A DNA stretch of 64,000 nt from assembly GCA_028023455.1 (NCBI GenBank), contig JAQFVV010000459.1:62001-126000 (forward strand), written 5' to 3'. Positions within the stretch are counted from its first letter, which is position 1, and every line of letters begins with the position of its first letter. The position numbers and the translations under genes are program-made. This stretch comes from Epiperipatus broadwayi. Lineage: Eukaryota > Onychophora > Udeonychophora > Euonychophora > Peripatidae. Positions 39,235 through 52,300 of this stretch are shown one piece after another. The notes under the pieces were generated by a model. That model was not told the DNA's origin. It was given only the letters and a program-made list of their open reading frames with translations, and did no database searches.

Positions 39235-41444
39235 ATGAAATGTTCCTCATTTTGGGGCCCTATTCATAGAGATCTGGGGAACACCATATATTGGCTGGTG
39301 AGCAATTTTGATTTTGATATTGAGCACTGGGAAACTGAGAAGTTAATTGAACCTCCTATTCTATATAACTGCCCTATGATCAAAATTACCATGTCAGGGT
39401 TAACCATCAATGCCTTGATAGACACAGGTAGTCAGGCCTCATTGGTGTCTGAAGTTGTATATCAGAATGTCATACAAGTTAATGATTCCTTACCAATTTT
39501 ACCATTAAAATCCCTGTATGTGACCCTAGCCAATGGAAAGAAAGTAAAGTTATCCAATAAGCAGATTTACATTACAATTAAAATTAATAATTTAGAAATT
39601 GAACATGTATTCTTGATCATGCCTGGCCTGATTCATGAAGTTATAATTGGCTCAGACTTCATGACTCTTAACAATTGTGCTATTAATTATAGTAATCACA
39701 CTTTTATATATGGGGAGGAGAGTTTTCCTCTCTTGAGAAATTATGTTAATCAGGACAGTCAATTAATTGCTATGCTAGTGACATCAGTTGATGTAAATAT
39801 TAAAATTAAGTTAGACAGTTCGAGTATCATAGGCACAAAATACTATGGAAAATTTTTCCAACTATTGTCTCAGTATAGATTTACTTTCTCTAAGATACCT
39901 GGCATAATCAAGGAATACATTCATAGGATTAAACTAAAGGACAATGAACCATTCCAGAGGTGCACATACCCAATTCCCTATCAATATCAGGTGGAGGTCC
40001 AACAACAGATCCAGAAGATGATTGATTGGCAGATCATCAAGCTTGGCCCCTCACCTTATGTTAATCTCTTAGTTGTCATGAAAAAGAAGAATAGTTTCCT
40101 CCGTGTCTGCATAGATGTATTTTTTTAAATCAACATACCACCCTGAACATGACATTCCATTGCCAGTTCAGGAATTGCTTCTTGGGTTTCAGGGGAGAAG
40201 CATATTTTCAACGTTTGATCTAACCGCGAGCTACTGGCAAATTCCCTTGCATCCAGAGGATCAAAAATATATGGGCTTTCGTCATCAAGGACATTTGTAT
40301 ATGTTTCAAAGGATGCCATTTGGCTTTATAAACAGTGGGGTGGGTCTGATCAGATGTTTGAATGTGGACTTTTCCCAGAAATTTAAAGATTTGATAGTTA
40401 TTTATGTTGATGGCATTGTGATAGCTTCTGATAATTTGCCCCAACATATAGATCATCTGAATTTATTTTTCTCTGAATGTTCCATGAACAATGTTAAGAT
40501 TAATCTGGAGAAAATGCACATTGGCTGCTAAAGAAATCTCTTTTCTTGGCCATTTAATTGGTAGTCAAGGAATCAAACCTCATCCAGACAAAATAGCTGC
40601 TATCAAGCAATTCCCGTCTCCAAAAACTAAAAAACACTTGAGGTCATTTTTGGGACTATCCAATTATTACCATCATTTTTACAAGAACTTTTTCTATGAT
40701 ACCCTCCATTTGTCCATATGGATAAAGAAGGGCGAACCTTGGGTTTGGACCATAGTCCATGACATAAAATTCCAGACTATCAAGAACAACTTTTTGGAGA
40801 TAGTCATTCTTGCTTACCCTGACTTTGACAGGGAGTTTTATCTCCAAACTGACAGTAGTGGGCTTGGGTTGGGGGTCATTCTTTACCAGCTCAATGAGAA
40901 TAGGGAGCCTGGGGTTTTAGACTTCCTAAGTCACCATCTGAAAGGACCTGAACTTAACTACATTATGACAGAAAGGGAGGCACTGGCCATTGTCTGGGGG
41001 TTCCAAAACTGAGACAAATGCTATTGGTTACCTTGGGCTATTGTACTGTCTGACCATCATAGCTTGGAGTTTCTAAATAAGAGTTACCTGCATAATGATA
41101 GGTTAATTCGATGGAGCCTTTATCTCCAGCAGTTCTCATACCTAATTATTTACAATTTTGGCTCAGAAAATATTGTTGCTGATATTCTCAGTCATCACCC
41201 AACTACAGTATCATATCAAAATCCCTGTACAAAGAATATAATTGTATGTAACCTAGAAACGGTATTAGAGGATGAAGTAATAAAAAGTTACATTGACTTA
41301 CCCATGCTTCAGGCACAAGACAATGGCTTAAAGAAGATAGTTAAAGTTTTTGTGAACCCTGCTGGTCTAAAAGAAAGAAAAAAGTATATTGATAGGATTA
41401 GGGTCAAGTATAAGATGGTTGACAGAATTTTACTAAAAAGGTGA
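39235..41444 (+). pseudogene. Ty3-type element, protease-RT-RNase H, frame-broken
   Basis: Protease: ALIDTGSQASLVSE (about 39410-39450) and HEVIIGSDFM. RT: begins HRIKLKDNEPF, WQIIKLGPSPYVN; the frame shifts near 40125, then FSTFDLTASYWQIPLHPE (40210), MPFGFINSG (40312) and VIYVDGIVIA (about 40395), where the catalytic YVDD has become YVDG. A further shift near 40530 leads to ISFLGHLIGSQGIKPHPDKI and LRSFLGLSNYYHHF. RNase H: FYLQTDSSGLGLGVIL, YIMTEREALAIVWG, a stop near 41012, then LSDHHSLEFLNK and NIVADILSHHP. Domain order and spacing are those of a Ty3 pol. At least three frame breaks and the mutated catalytic Asp make it inactive. Confidence 0.88.
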
Positions 41445-42461
41445 AAGAGATAGGGGGAGATTATTGGAAGGTGGTGGTTCCTGTAAGTCTAATATATAAA
41501 CTGATATATTATACTCATTGTCAGTATGGCCACTTTGGGATACAAAATATAAAACCCTTTATTAAGAATCACTTCTATTTTCATAATATGACTGAACTTA
41601 TTGTAACAAGACACAGAAATTGTGAAATTTGCCTCAGGACAAAATTTAAAAACAGAACTTATGTGGGAACATTGCAACCGATCCTGCCAAACCAGCCCAA
41701 TGGACTACTAGCCTTGGACTTTTATGGACCCCTTCCACCCTTTGACCAACAAAAATTCATCCTTGTAACTTATGATGTGTTTTCCAAATTTGTATCTGCA
41801 TTCCCAGTCCCAAAGACCGATGCCAAGAATGTTATCAAGCACTTGAGGAATCCCAGTTCCTAGTGGTAGGAAAGCCAGCTTCCATCCTTATGGACCATGC
41901 CACTGCTTTTATTTCTGAATATTGGAAGAAATGGTGGAAAAAGCAGTATATCAAGCATGTTATGTGTTCTATACACAATACACAATCAATCCCCAGTGAG
42001 AGGATCATGCGAGAACTCAGTCATTTATTCTGGGTGTATCTGGGTCAGAACCATAGAGAATGGGTACATAAGTTGCCCCAAATTGTGCATTATATTAATA
42101 TAAAAATTAATGAATCGAATAGAATGTCACCCATACAGTTGCATTTTGGTCGAGTAAAACCCCTCTGTCCATTATTCCAGAGGATGTTGATGTCTCACAT
42201 GATCTGATGCTGTCTCACGCTAGTCTTAAAAAGATGGGTGATAAGCATATTTGCCATAGTAAAGCTGGCTCTCACCCTTTCAAAATTCATGATCATGTGA
42301 TGATCAGAACTCCCCATGCCAGCAACCTTCAAAAACACACTTTTAGAAAGTTTTCAGATCTCTATGAAGGCCCTTATGAAGTAGTAAAACAAGTGGGTGA
42401 TAATGCATTTTTGGTTTCTACCCAAGAGGGAACAAGAGGTACCTATAATGCTCACAGCTGA
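41441..42461 (+). pseudogene. Ty3-type element, integrase, frame-broken
   Basis: An HHCC zinc-binding domain is seen (HCQYGHFG, H in FYFHNM, CEICLRTK; about 41515-41645), then LALDFYGPLPP with the first catalytic Asp (about 41710), VFSKFVSAFPVPKT, a stop at 41861, then ILMDHATAF with the second Asp (about 41890) and SERIMREL with the Glu (about 41996). The C-terminal part has FRKFSDLYEGPYEVVKQVGDNAFLV (about 42340-42415), the usual GPF/PYxV-type tail. All three catalytic acids survive although the frame is broken near 41862 and 42207. Confidence 0.85.
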
Positions 42462-42614
42462 TACCCTTTCCAACCAAAGTATAATTGTTGGCATAGGATT
42501 TATAGAGTATGAATGTTTAATTGCATATTTTTCATGTTTAAAATTAATGCTAGTGTATGATATTTAAATTACTAATTTAATATTGTTGTTGCTAATTGCA
42601 TATTCCTTTTTTTT

Positions 42615-42700
42615 CATTACAAGGGAGGGTGAGTTGTGACCTTCTGGTTTGGCACCAGAAATAATTTTTGTGATTGTATGGTATTATATCAGTCACATCT
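42615..42700 (+). promoter_or_regulatory. Candidate polypurine tract and start of 3' LTR
   Basis: After the integrase, AAGGGAGGG (about 42622-42630) is followed by TGAGTTGTGACC. A polypurine tract directly before TG is where a 3' LTR would begin. No matching 5' LTR was found upstream of 37142, so this is tentative. Confidence 0.35.
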
Positions 42701-42719
42701 GATATTATAGTACTTAAAA

Positions 42720-45700
42720 AAAATGAAATAATGCAAAATTTTAAAACTTTTTTATTTATGATTTAAAACTATGATTAGAAGTTTTTGTACGTGTAATTTA
42801 AAATTTATTAGATGTTTAGTAGCTTACATTAGGGTATAATTAATGATAGCATAGGAAAGTGGCTTGTTATAAACATGGTCAGTTCAGTTTGAGTTGGTGC
42901 TAATTTGTTTTGTTTGTTCACAAATAAATATTTAAACTTATTTGAGTGATTCACTAGTTCATTTACTTTACATATTTTAATTTATAGTATAAACAGTGAA
43001 ATATGTTTTACTCATCATCATTAAAATAGTCCTTTAGTCATATCAGTTTAGTGTCTATAGTACATTGTTTGTAAATATTCACATATGTCAATATCATTAT
43101 TCAACTTCATTTTTCATTCATATGCTTCATTAAATCATTAAATATCACATCTCATATTCAAATATTTAATTTCATAAATAATAGTGTTAAAAACCAGCTT
43201 AACTACATTTTAAGTGAATTAATTGAGCATAGGACTAATGAATTATTAAACAATAATTATACTAGAAAATATTTTATTTATTAAAGCAATTGTTATTAGT
43301 TTTTATTCTGTTGTTTAAAAGTACAGATTATTTAATTCTTAATTCAATTTAATATTAATATTTTTTTTTATTTATTTAAAAGACAGAAAATTTTTTCTCC
43401 CACTTATTTTTTTTTCTTTCAAGACAAAGTTTCTTGCATAAATTAAGTCTTGATTTATGTCTGGTGATCTTTGAACTTTCAGATATTTGTACTATTGGAA
43501 GAGAAAAAGTGTGAGGTAATATTTTAAAAATGTATAAAAAAAGACAACTACTCTAGTACTCTACAGTACTGGACTTCAACAGGACTTCAACAACCCCAAC
43601 TACTAAATGCTAAAAGATCTTCCAATACTGTTTCATTTTAACAAAGTTTGATAGTATTTTTTTCTTCCAAAGTTCAAGCTGAAAGTGAAAGATATTATTA
43701 GTTCGCAGACGTGTGTACTTAAACCACACTAAGAGATACATTGGTCTTATCTTTGGCTGACTATTTAAATTCTCCAACCATTATCTAAATGTATGTAAGT
43801 GTCATACTATATTATTTAAGTTTAAATTGCCACTATTAAAAGTAAAAATAGTAATGTATAATAGTACTGTAAATTTGCTTAATTTAAACTTTAAACCGAA
43901 TGGAAAAGAAGAAAAAAGAATGTTTGTTTATTCTTCAAAATTATTTTTCTCAAGTTTTAATTATATTATTAATGGAACAACTGTGGTGTTTTTAATTTGC
44001 AAACTGTTCTTAAACATTGTAGGAACTCTTTCTAATAAATTTTATGCTAGTTATGAAGGAAGATTTCAACGGATGTGTCTGAACCATTTAATTTTATCAA
44101 CATTATTATTAGAACATTTTTGTAATTATTTCTGTTTTTTACCTATTTAAAGAAATGCAAGAATAAATGTGCAATTGAGTGTACTATTGATATTTACTTG
44201 TTTTCCAAACTGATAGGAGAAATGAATTTATAAAATGGATAAATTATATGACTTTGCTTTATTAAATGCACTTTTCATTCATTGTGAAACTTTTCTGTCT
44301 AAAATATTGTCAGCAAACTCATCTAGACAAATATTATTAATTAAATAATAACATACCTTTCTGAATGGCTTTAAAAATGTAACATAAATGTTTGAATATT
44401 TTAAGACTGAAATATGAACATATATTTGTGTCATAAAATTATCCATTACTTAATCAATAAAATTCCTTATATATAATGTCACTAACAATTCTTTAGCTGA
44501 CATCTGAGAACATTGAATTTGCTTTTCTGAATTAAAATAATATTGTTTTGTTTTCCTGCAGGCCAATATTTATCCTTGTGTGCTTAGTATTATTAGTATT
44601 ATTATTCATTTTGGAGACATGACCAAGGGATGTCTTATATAAAACTGTAATAAACTTTCGTTTTTCAACCAAGAAACAAGAAAAAAATGGAGAACTTTAT
44701 TTATTTATTATTTAATAGTATTTAGACAGATAGAGATAGTTTAAGAGTTGTTTTATGATTTTTATTATTATATGTATTATTTTTACTCTACTAGAACGTC
44801 TCATTAAAGGCATAATAAGAAAAAAATATTATGCCAGGTAATTTTTTTATTAGTTTAATATAAGTTTTGTCGTGCGTTAGAGTATAAAATATGTGCATGG
44901 TAAGAGATGGATGCATCCATGTAATGTTAATAGGGGTGGTAGCTCTTCTTTAAAAAAAAGCACATTGTGTAGGTTCTTATATTATATCTATGCTTTACCA
45001 ATAGATTAAAAAATAATTATTTTCAATAATTATTTAATTTGAAATATAAAGTTTTATTATGTGTCTAAGCCAAAGTTTTGCTTTAGATGTGTGCTAATGT
45101 AAATGCACTATATAAAAAAATTATTTTGTCTTGCTTGCCAATAAAATTATTGCCTTATCTTCCAACCATTATTAGTATGTTACTAAGTCCTAAATAGTGT
45201 ATTATCAGATATAAAATATTCTTTATTGCTTTTATAATTAATAATTGAAATTTTAATAGTAGTTCTTTGCTACTGGAATTTGAATAGTCTGCGTATTATT
45301 GTGCTTGTATATGTGTGTCTATTATTAAACTTAGCTATAATCATATGTTAATTGCAAGTACAAATGATATATAATCAATAAGTTTCGAGGAAGAGGATGG
45401 TTAATTGTTTTGAAGGATTAGAGATGTATTCAAGTGAGAGTTATCGTTCTTTATTATGCTTGAATGGGAAAATATTTTTGTGGATATAAGTAGTACAGTT
45501 AGCAATGTTTTATAGCATTTGTGGGATTGAGTAAGCTCTCCCTTTTTGTTATTTGAATATTTAAAAATGGGTAGATTGCCTAGTGTAGTGTATGGGATCA
45601 AGTAATCCCTTCTTTTCTGTGCATTGAAATATTTTTGATAGGAGTAGATTAATTCCTCCAGTTTTGATATTTGATATTATGGATTAAAGTATATGAAGTT

Positions 45701-47815
45701 AAGTATATTATCTCCCTGATCATTTGGTGAAGATATTTATTCCCACCAATTTAGTTAGTCTCAGAAGTATACTTGGAAGTTATTGTGTTGATATTTATCT
45801 GATTTCAATTGTAAAAATCTTTTATCCCCATGTAATTATGAATGTTTTTCCAGCTTATACTATAGCCAAGTGCCATATAATTTATTGATAAAAAGAATAA
45901 AGACAGAATAGATTTTCTTACAAAACAGCTGTAATAAAGTTAGTGACTAAAGCTTCATTGACCATTGCCTTCATCCGTATTATGATCATATTGTAACTTC
46001 ATAAGCAAACCGATTAGATTGATTAGTATTAATTATTTGTTCTTTGACACACAGCATAATACAGACTCATGCATAAAGTGTTAATTTGAAAGATATAGAA
46101 AAATCCATCAGTAAGGTATAACTTTAATTATTATTTAAAACATTTTTGTAGTGATCATTTGGGTTTCAAATCATTAATTTTTATCACTCAATCATCACTT
46201 GATTAAGTGAGCAAGCAAAGATAAAACATACTTAATGAATAGAATTATTTGTTTCTATTTTGGCAAAATAAAATCAGTTATTTAATAGAATATTTTATGT
46301 CAATGTTGCAAAAGCAAATATATTTAATTAATGAAATTATTTAGTTCATTTTTGCAAGATATAATTTGGTAAGAATATGTTTAATTAATGGAGCTATTAA
46401 TTTCATTTTGCAAAACCTATTTTGATATTATTCTTAGGTTTCAAACCCCTTTACTTTAATTATAGTTACTGTGAATTTGAAGTAAAATGCAGAATTTTAA
46501 TTTTATTTTATAGTGTAATAAAATATTTAACCCATGTTTTGTCATAGATTTATTAAGCTAATTGATAACTGAGTGTTATAAAGCAAAATGTTGAACACAA
46601 GATAAATTTTATAATTAATTACTAGAAATGTAGGGTTATATTTCTTCAGTTGTATAGGTTTATCAGAAGTAGCTGATAACTAAAACCATTTGTTTTACAG
46701 CAAATATGTGGATTTTATTTTGATTCATTATTTAATAAGAATATAAGGTGTTTTACAAATCTATCAGTATGTTTTGATAGATGTAATGTATTAGATGTGA
46801 AATTTAAGAAATCATCTTTTGTTATTTATTTTATGAAAATTGTAACTAGTGCTACTAAATGCATTCAAAATCTGTACTTATACCTATGAGAAGAGCTTAA
46901 ATGTTTGCTTAACTATTTTTCTTATTTTGTTAAATAAATATTTTGTTATTTAAAATTGTACTTAGAATTCTTCTTTGACATTCATTCGTGATTCATATTT
47001 CCACATATGCTCACACATTTCTTTTATTTAATGTGATATAATTGTATTTTCATTTAATTATAATAAACCTCCAAATATGATGATATTGATTTCCTTGATT
47101 CAAACCTGTCTGAGATGCCAATTATTTACTGAGTTTTTAAAAAGGTTTTATTATTTAGTAATTGTTTAGATGATGAATTGAAATCAAAATGTGCCCGAAC
47201 TGCCATTATTTGGTTAGGGTATTGCTTGGTTTATATTATTAATTTCATAATATTAAATAATGGTTGTTAAGAGATATATATTTTAGATTAAGCCATACCA
47301 TCAGTTAATTCCCTGAGATCTTTAATTTTTGATTCAGATTAGATAATAAATTCAGTTAATTAGATTAGATTAGTGTATAATTAAAATTTAGTAATGATAG
47401 GTTTAGTTTAAGTTCAGATCCAACTTGTTATACATTATAGTTTCTAAAATATTATATTTTAGTTATTAGTCTAAATTTTCTAATATGATAGAGGTTGTTT
47501 AATGCATGTGGATGCTGGGAGGAGGTGAAGAATAGATTATAATTAGTTAATTTTAGGTGGTAGAATTTTACCAATATAAATCTTATTTATTTAGAATTTG
47601 ATAGATGTTTATTCCTATTAATTATAATATTTTCTCTCACATCTAATGTACATTGTACACCTCATACACCTCTGTATCCCTCAAATGAGCTAGTTTAAAG
47701 TGAAACTTTAATTAAGAGCCTCATAAATAAATTTTAAAATAAAGTTAGTTCAATAATTTATTCTATGTTTGATAGAATTGGTGCCCCCAGGTAATTGTTA
47801 GTGATGATGATATGG
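42720..47815. other. Long AT-rich interval, nothing recognised
   Basis: About 5 kb without coding motifs, inverted termini or tandem arrays that I could support. It must include the remainder of any 3' LTR. The 107-residue ORF at 43827-44150 (+) has no recognisable motif, and AT-rich composition alone can explain its length. Confidence 0.45.
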
Positions 47816-47823
47816 TAGGAGGG

Positions 47824-47826
47824 GTT

Positions 47827-47867
<41 letters not shown>
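47824..47867. repeat. GTTACAA-(TA)n tract
   Basis: GGGGTTACAA followed by an alternating TA run that abuts the first base of an R1 foldback. Confidence 0.92.
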
Positions 47868-47869
<2 letters not shown>

Positions 47870-47963
47870 CAATAGATGGAGGTCTACTAAAAACACCGTC
47901 AAGCATATGTTTTGTTTACATAAATGTCAGAGCAAGCATTCACTATCTCTAACTTTAGTTCTA

Positions 47964-48007
47964 CCTTCAGATCATGATTTCAAGCTATTTGCTATCATCA
48001 GTTAAGG
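47964..48007 (-). ncRNA. Hammerhead motif, R1 long form, minus strand (one stem I mismatch)
   Basis: On the minus strand: CCTTAA, CTGATGA, stem II AGC/GCT with loop AAATA, GAAA, palindromic ATCATGAT stem III, C17, TGAAGG. Stem I has one mismatch (A against G) compared with the perfectly paired copy in the opposite arm. Confidence 0.6.
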
Positions 48008-48639
48008 ACAGGAATAAGAAACTAGATCTAAACACAAACTCTGAGTGTTTATGAAACAGTTTCTATTCAGCTTGCAAGCATGAATCTTTTAGACATGTAA
48101 TGTCTTCAAACTCAGCATAGCAAGCCAGATAGCTACATGGGTCTGATATCAGTTCAGCATCACCACATAGTATAAGCCTCTGCAATATATATATATATAT
48201 CATTGCGAGAAAGACCTCAAAGGTACATTTATGAAAAACAAAAAAACACAAGTTAAAACTTGCTAATGCTTGTATTTATGACAATAGATGGCGTTCTACC
48301 AAAAACACCATCAAGCATATGTTTTTTTTTTTGGTAGAACACCATCTATTGTCATAAATACAAGTGTTAGCAAGTTTTAACTTGTGTTTTTTGTTTTTCA
48401 TAAATGTACCGTTGAGGTCTTTCTTGCAATGATATATATTGCAGAGGCTTCTACCATGTGGTGATGCTGAACTGATATGAGACCCATGTAGCTATCTGGC
48501 TTGCTATGCTGAGTTTGAAGACATTACATGTCTAAAAGATTCATGCTTGCAAGCTGAATGGAAACTGTTTCATAAACTGAATAGAAACTGTTTCATAAAC
48601 ACTCAGAGTTTGTGTTTAGATCTAGTTTCTTATTTCTGT

Positions 48640-48683
48640 CCTTCACTGACGATAGCAAATAGCTTGAAATCATGATCTGAAGG
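48640..48683 (+). ncRNA. Hammerhead ribozyme motif, R1 long form, plus strand
   Basis: CCTTCA (48640-48645) pairs perfectly with TGAAGG (48678-48683). Core CTGACGA (48646-48652), stem II AGC/GCT with loop AAATA, GAAA, palindromic ATCATGAT and C17; cleavage predicted after 48677. Stem I differs from the array at 61503 (CTTTCA/TGAAAG) by a compensated C-G to T-A change. Confidence 0.72.
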
Positions 48684-48833
48684 TGGAACTAAAGTTAGAG
48701 ATAGTGAATGCTTGCTCTGATGTTTATGTAAACAAAACATACACTTGATGGTGTTTTGGTAGAACACCATCTATTGTCATAAATACAAGCATTAGCAAGT
48801 TTTAACTTGTGTTTTTTTGTTATATATATATAT

Positions 48834-49315
48834 AATACAGAAAACTATTGTAGTAAAATAGAATTAAGGTGTTTTATTTTATGGTGATAAAATGGATAAT
48901 TTCAAGCAAAATACTGTAATAAAAAAAGAAGATTATTGTAAAATGAGGTAGAATAAATAGAAATAAATATTAAAGACTTTTATAAGTATTCTTAGTGTAT
49001 AAAAGAATAACCATTAATCAATCCCTTTAATTAAATGTAATATTCTTCATTTTTGAAAGTGCATTTACAACTATATAATCATCAATTTCATTTTTTTTAT
49101 AAATGTTATTATTAATTTACATATTTCTATAAAAAGTATTATTTACTTTATAAAGGATGAAATTATTAATACTTTATCTTTTACATAATTAATAAATATA
49201 TACACAAATATATTATCCTAGATTAGACATACAATTGAATCCTGTTTATATAAAACTCGACAAATAAATTAAATTAGCACATAAAATACACAATTGTATA
49301 TTTTGTATGTGTATA
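48834..49315 (-). repeat. Right arm of the inverted duplication, distal part
   Basis: Reverse complement of about 1790-2272. It is separated from the rest of the right arm by E2 and the Penelope-like dimer. It ends on the left at a TA tract that abuts the R1 foldback. Confidence 0.88.
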
Positions 49316-49327
49316 TATATATATATA

Positions 49328-52300
49328 TTGTGCCCTTGTCTGTAGATCATAGGTAGGGTAGAAAGGTCAATTATGAAAAAAATTTTAAATTTTAAGTTAT
49401 ATTTAAGTGATATAAAAGTAATAATAGATTTGTAATACAATTTTAAGCTAAAATACCTAACAGATAACAGTATAATAAAGTATTTTAAAAAGTAAACAGT
49501 TAAATAAAGTTTTAATATCATTGCTTATGGTTGTGAAAGCTGGCCATACAAAATAACACAGCTATAGACAGTTAAAATTATAGTAATGATTAGAATATAA
49601 TATTTTCAGAATTAATAGTTTAAATAAATGAAAGATAATATTATAATTAGTCAAAATTAATAGGTATATTTTTTATTAATAAACTTCGGGATGGTGAGAA
49701 TTATATTTGGTTCTATAAGTTTCAATTTATTTTTCAAAATTTTAGAAAGTACATTAGTTTTGGTAATTTAAACCGAGACATAAATAAAAGATTATTTTGT
49801 AAAGTGAATAGACACGTGATCGTATATTACATGCTTTCACGCACACACACACTTGGTAAATAATAATAAAGTTTGTGAATTTAAAACTAGATATAATTGT
49901 CATCTATCATAAAAATTAAAGTTAAAAATATTATAGATTGTCTTAATAATTATTTTAAAGATCAAATAATAATTTTATCAAACTATGATTAAATTTAATA
50001 ATATTAAGTTAAAGTAATATTCCAGACATTACTCATAAATATTTATTTAAAAAGTACAATTTATCATCCAAAATAGAATGACTAATATTGTTCCGCTAAA
50101 AACAAATATTGACCAATCAACGGATTTAAATTGGCAAGAAAAAAAATCTAAAAAAAAAACAGAAGCGGGAGATGGAATGTGAAAGTTGAAGAGGAAGGTA
50201 ACTTTTTGAATTGCTTGTAACATCGAAGCTGAAAAAAGTAATATAAATTTATAAATTAATAATTATTCTAAAGTTAGTCTTGAACAGATAATATAATTTT
50301 GTATCCAGAAAGATGATTTGCTAATTTCTACGTGATCTTACCAGTGGATTTAATCAAATTTGACCATTCAGCCTGCAATAAAATGGAAATACCAAGAATA
50401 ATAATTGAAATAATTATTGAAAGAAAAATGAGTGAAAATTGTATAAGTTTTGTGTTATTTGTGCTCAACCAGAAATTAAATCCTATAACTTGGAAAAATA
50501 CAAAGGAAAAGCTGTGTGAAAATATAAGAAAGAAACTATTTGCTATCGAGAGAATCTTATGACGAACATTTGTTTTATAAGTATTTAAAACTAAGTCATA
50601 TTTCTCTATGAGAAAAATCATAATAAGCGTTCAAGTATATAGAAAAAGAATGAGGAAGAAAAGTATGTTATATTAAAGGAAAAACATTATTTAAAATATA
50701 GTTTCTAAATTAAAAATAGAAGAAAAGCCATAGTCCTGTATAAAGTGCTATATGAACTTACTAAGAGGAACCTAACATTTTATCTCATCATAGAAAAAAG
50801 GAAAAGATATTGAATGGAAAGAATATTATTTTAAACAGATATAATTAATCACTAAAATGAGGAAAATGGATCCAGGGAAATAAAGAAAAATTTATTGAAT
50901 TTTTAAAATAAAATTACAAGATGCATCGAGGAAAACCAAGCGCGCGGGGGAAAAAGCTAGCAGACTATGTAAAGGAGATCTCAAGGATAAGTGGAAAAAG
51001 ATGAAGAAAATTAAGGATCATCGTCTAAGAAGAATTAATAAACAGAATTAAAAGTTTAAAATTAGAACATTAAGTGACTGAAGAAAATAAAATATAATTT
51101 TTTTTAGCTTTGCAATGAACGATTTTCCAAGCGAGTCCAACAAAGCTGTATCGTAAATATAGTTTTAATTATTTTTTTTTATTGTATTTAAAGTATAAAA
51201 TTTGAATTAGCTTAGGGAAACATATAAACATAAATTTTATAATAATTATATTTAAATATACGAGCTAATGGAATGAGAGAAATATTAGTATAAATAAAAA
51301 TGTGTGTATGGAAAATTTTAAATACCTACTAGAAGTCCTGGAATGGAGAAGTTTACAAATACGATCCAGAGGATAGAGATCGTTGGTAATTTTAATATTA
51401 TTGGTAATATGTAATATATTTTTTTTTATAGGTCATCTATTAATGAATGAAGTATGAAAGATGTTAAAAGTTATAAGTACACATTTATCCAACATCAAAC
51501 ATATATTTAAGAGAGTAGTAAAATTTTAAAATGTGCATGCAATAAATAATCTAAAAATGATTAATAATAAGTAGCATATTAATTATGTGATTCTTTTGAG
51601 TTTTATATTGAAAATATTCAAATAGTTTAGAACAGTAGAGATAGAAATATACGAGAAGTATAGTAAAGAATTTTCTTAAGAATAGCTGTATAGTTGAATA
51701 AAAATGAATTTTATTATTATTAGCAAGGTAGACAGAGAATTTGTCGATGTAATGAAGAGATGAATCTGAAGAAATCAATCAGATAGTGACTTGGGAGTAC
51801 TGATGTCAAAGGAAACCAAGAGGATGTTTTATTAAACTATAAGGAATGAAATATGTGGATCATAATTATTTGTGTGACTTCAGTGTAGATAACTTCGCCC
51901 TATAACTGAGCACATATATTCTGGACAGTGTTTTTACATATTTTGAAACTTTCTATGTGATGAAGCTGAAGAAATAGCTTTAGATCCTTCCAATACTAGA
52001 GGCAGATAGACAGATAAAAGCACTCCTCTATGGGTCCTTAAATTCACTGTGCCTGATTGTCAAAGTTTTATAAAGGATAATATCTTGTTTATTTTGATCC
52101 AACGCACTATATCTTCCTATCTTGATTTCATGAAAATACATCGTCAGGGAGATAATTTTATAGAAATGATACATAAGATAGAAAGGAAGTTAGATAGTAG
52201 TTATGTAAGAATAGTTATTTACTAGAGTAAAGTAGAATTGTATAAGTCCAAAGTGAAAGTATAAGTATTATAAAAGATGAAGAATCATATGATATAATTT

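Larger units (their letters stand above)
47868..48822. repeat. R1-family foldback, long form, single inverted pair
   Basis: The left arm runs from 47868 to about 48308 and covers slightly more than one R1 monomer. A short spacer near 48309-48321 follows, and the right arm continues to 48822. A TA tract (48185-48200) has grown inside the left arm only, between GCAA and CATTGC. The right arm has a 23-bp direct duplication around GAAACTGTTTCATAAAC (48555-48600). TA tracts lie at both outer ends. A minus-strand ORF at 48251-48063 is a by-product of the repeat. Confidence 0.9.

Noticed and set aside
43827-44150. 107-residue ORF as a host gene
   Set aside because: No motif, AT-driven hydrophobic composition, no supporting splice or regulatory context.
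50328-50621. 97-residue hydrophobic minus-strand ORF in E2 as a membrane protein
   Set aside because: It overlaps an opposite-strand ORF of similar quality, and AT-rich sequence readily gives Ile/Phe/Leu-rich frames; no conserved feature.
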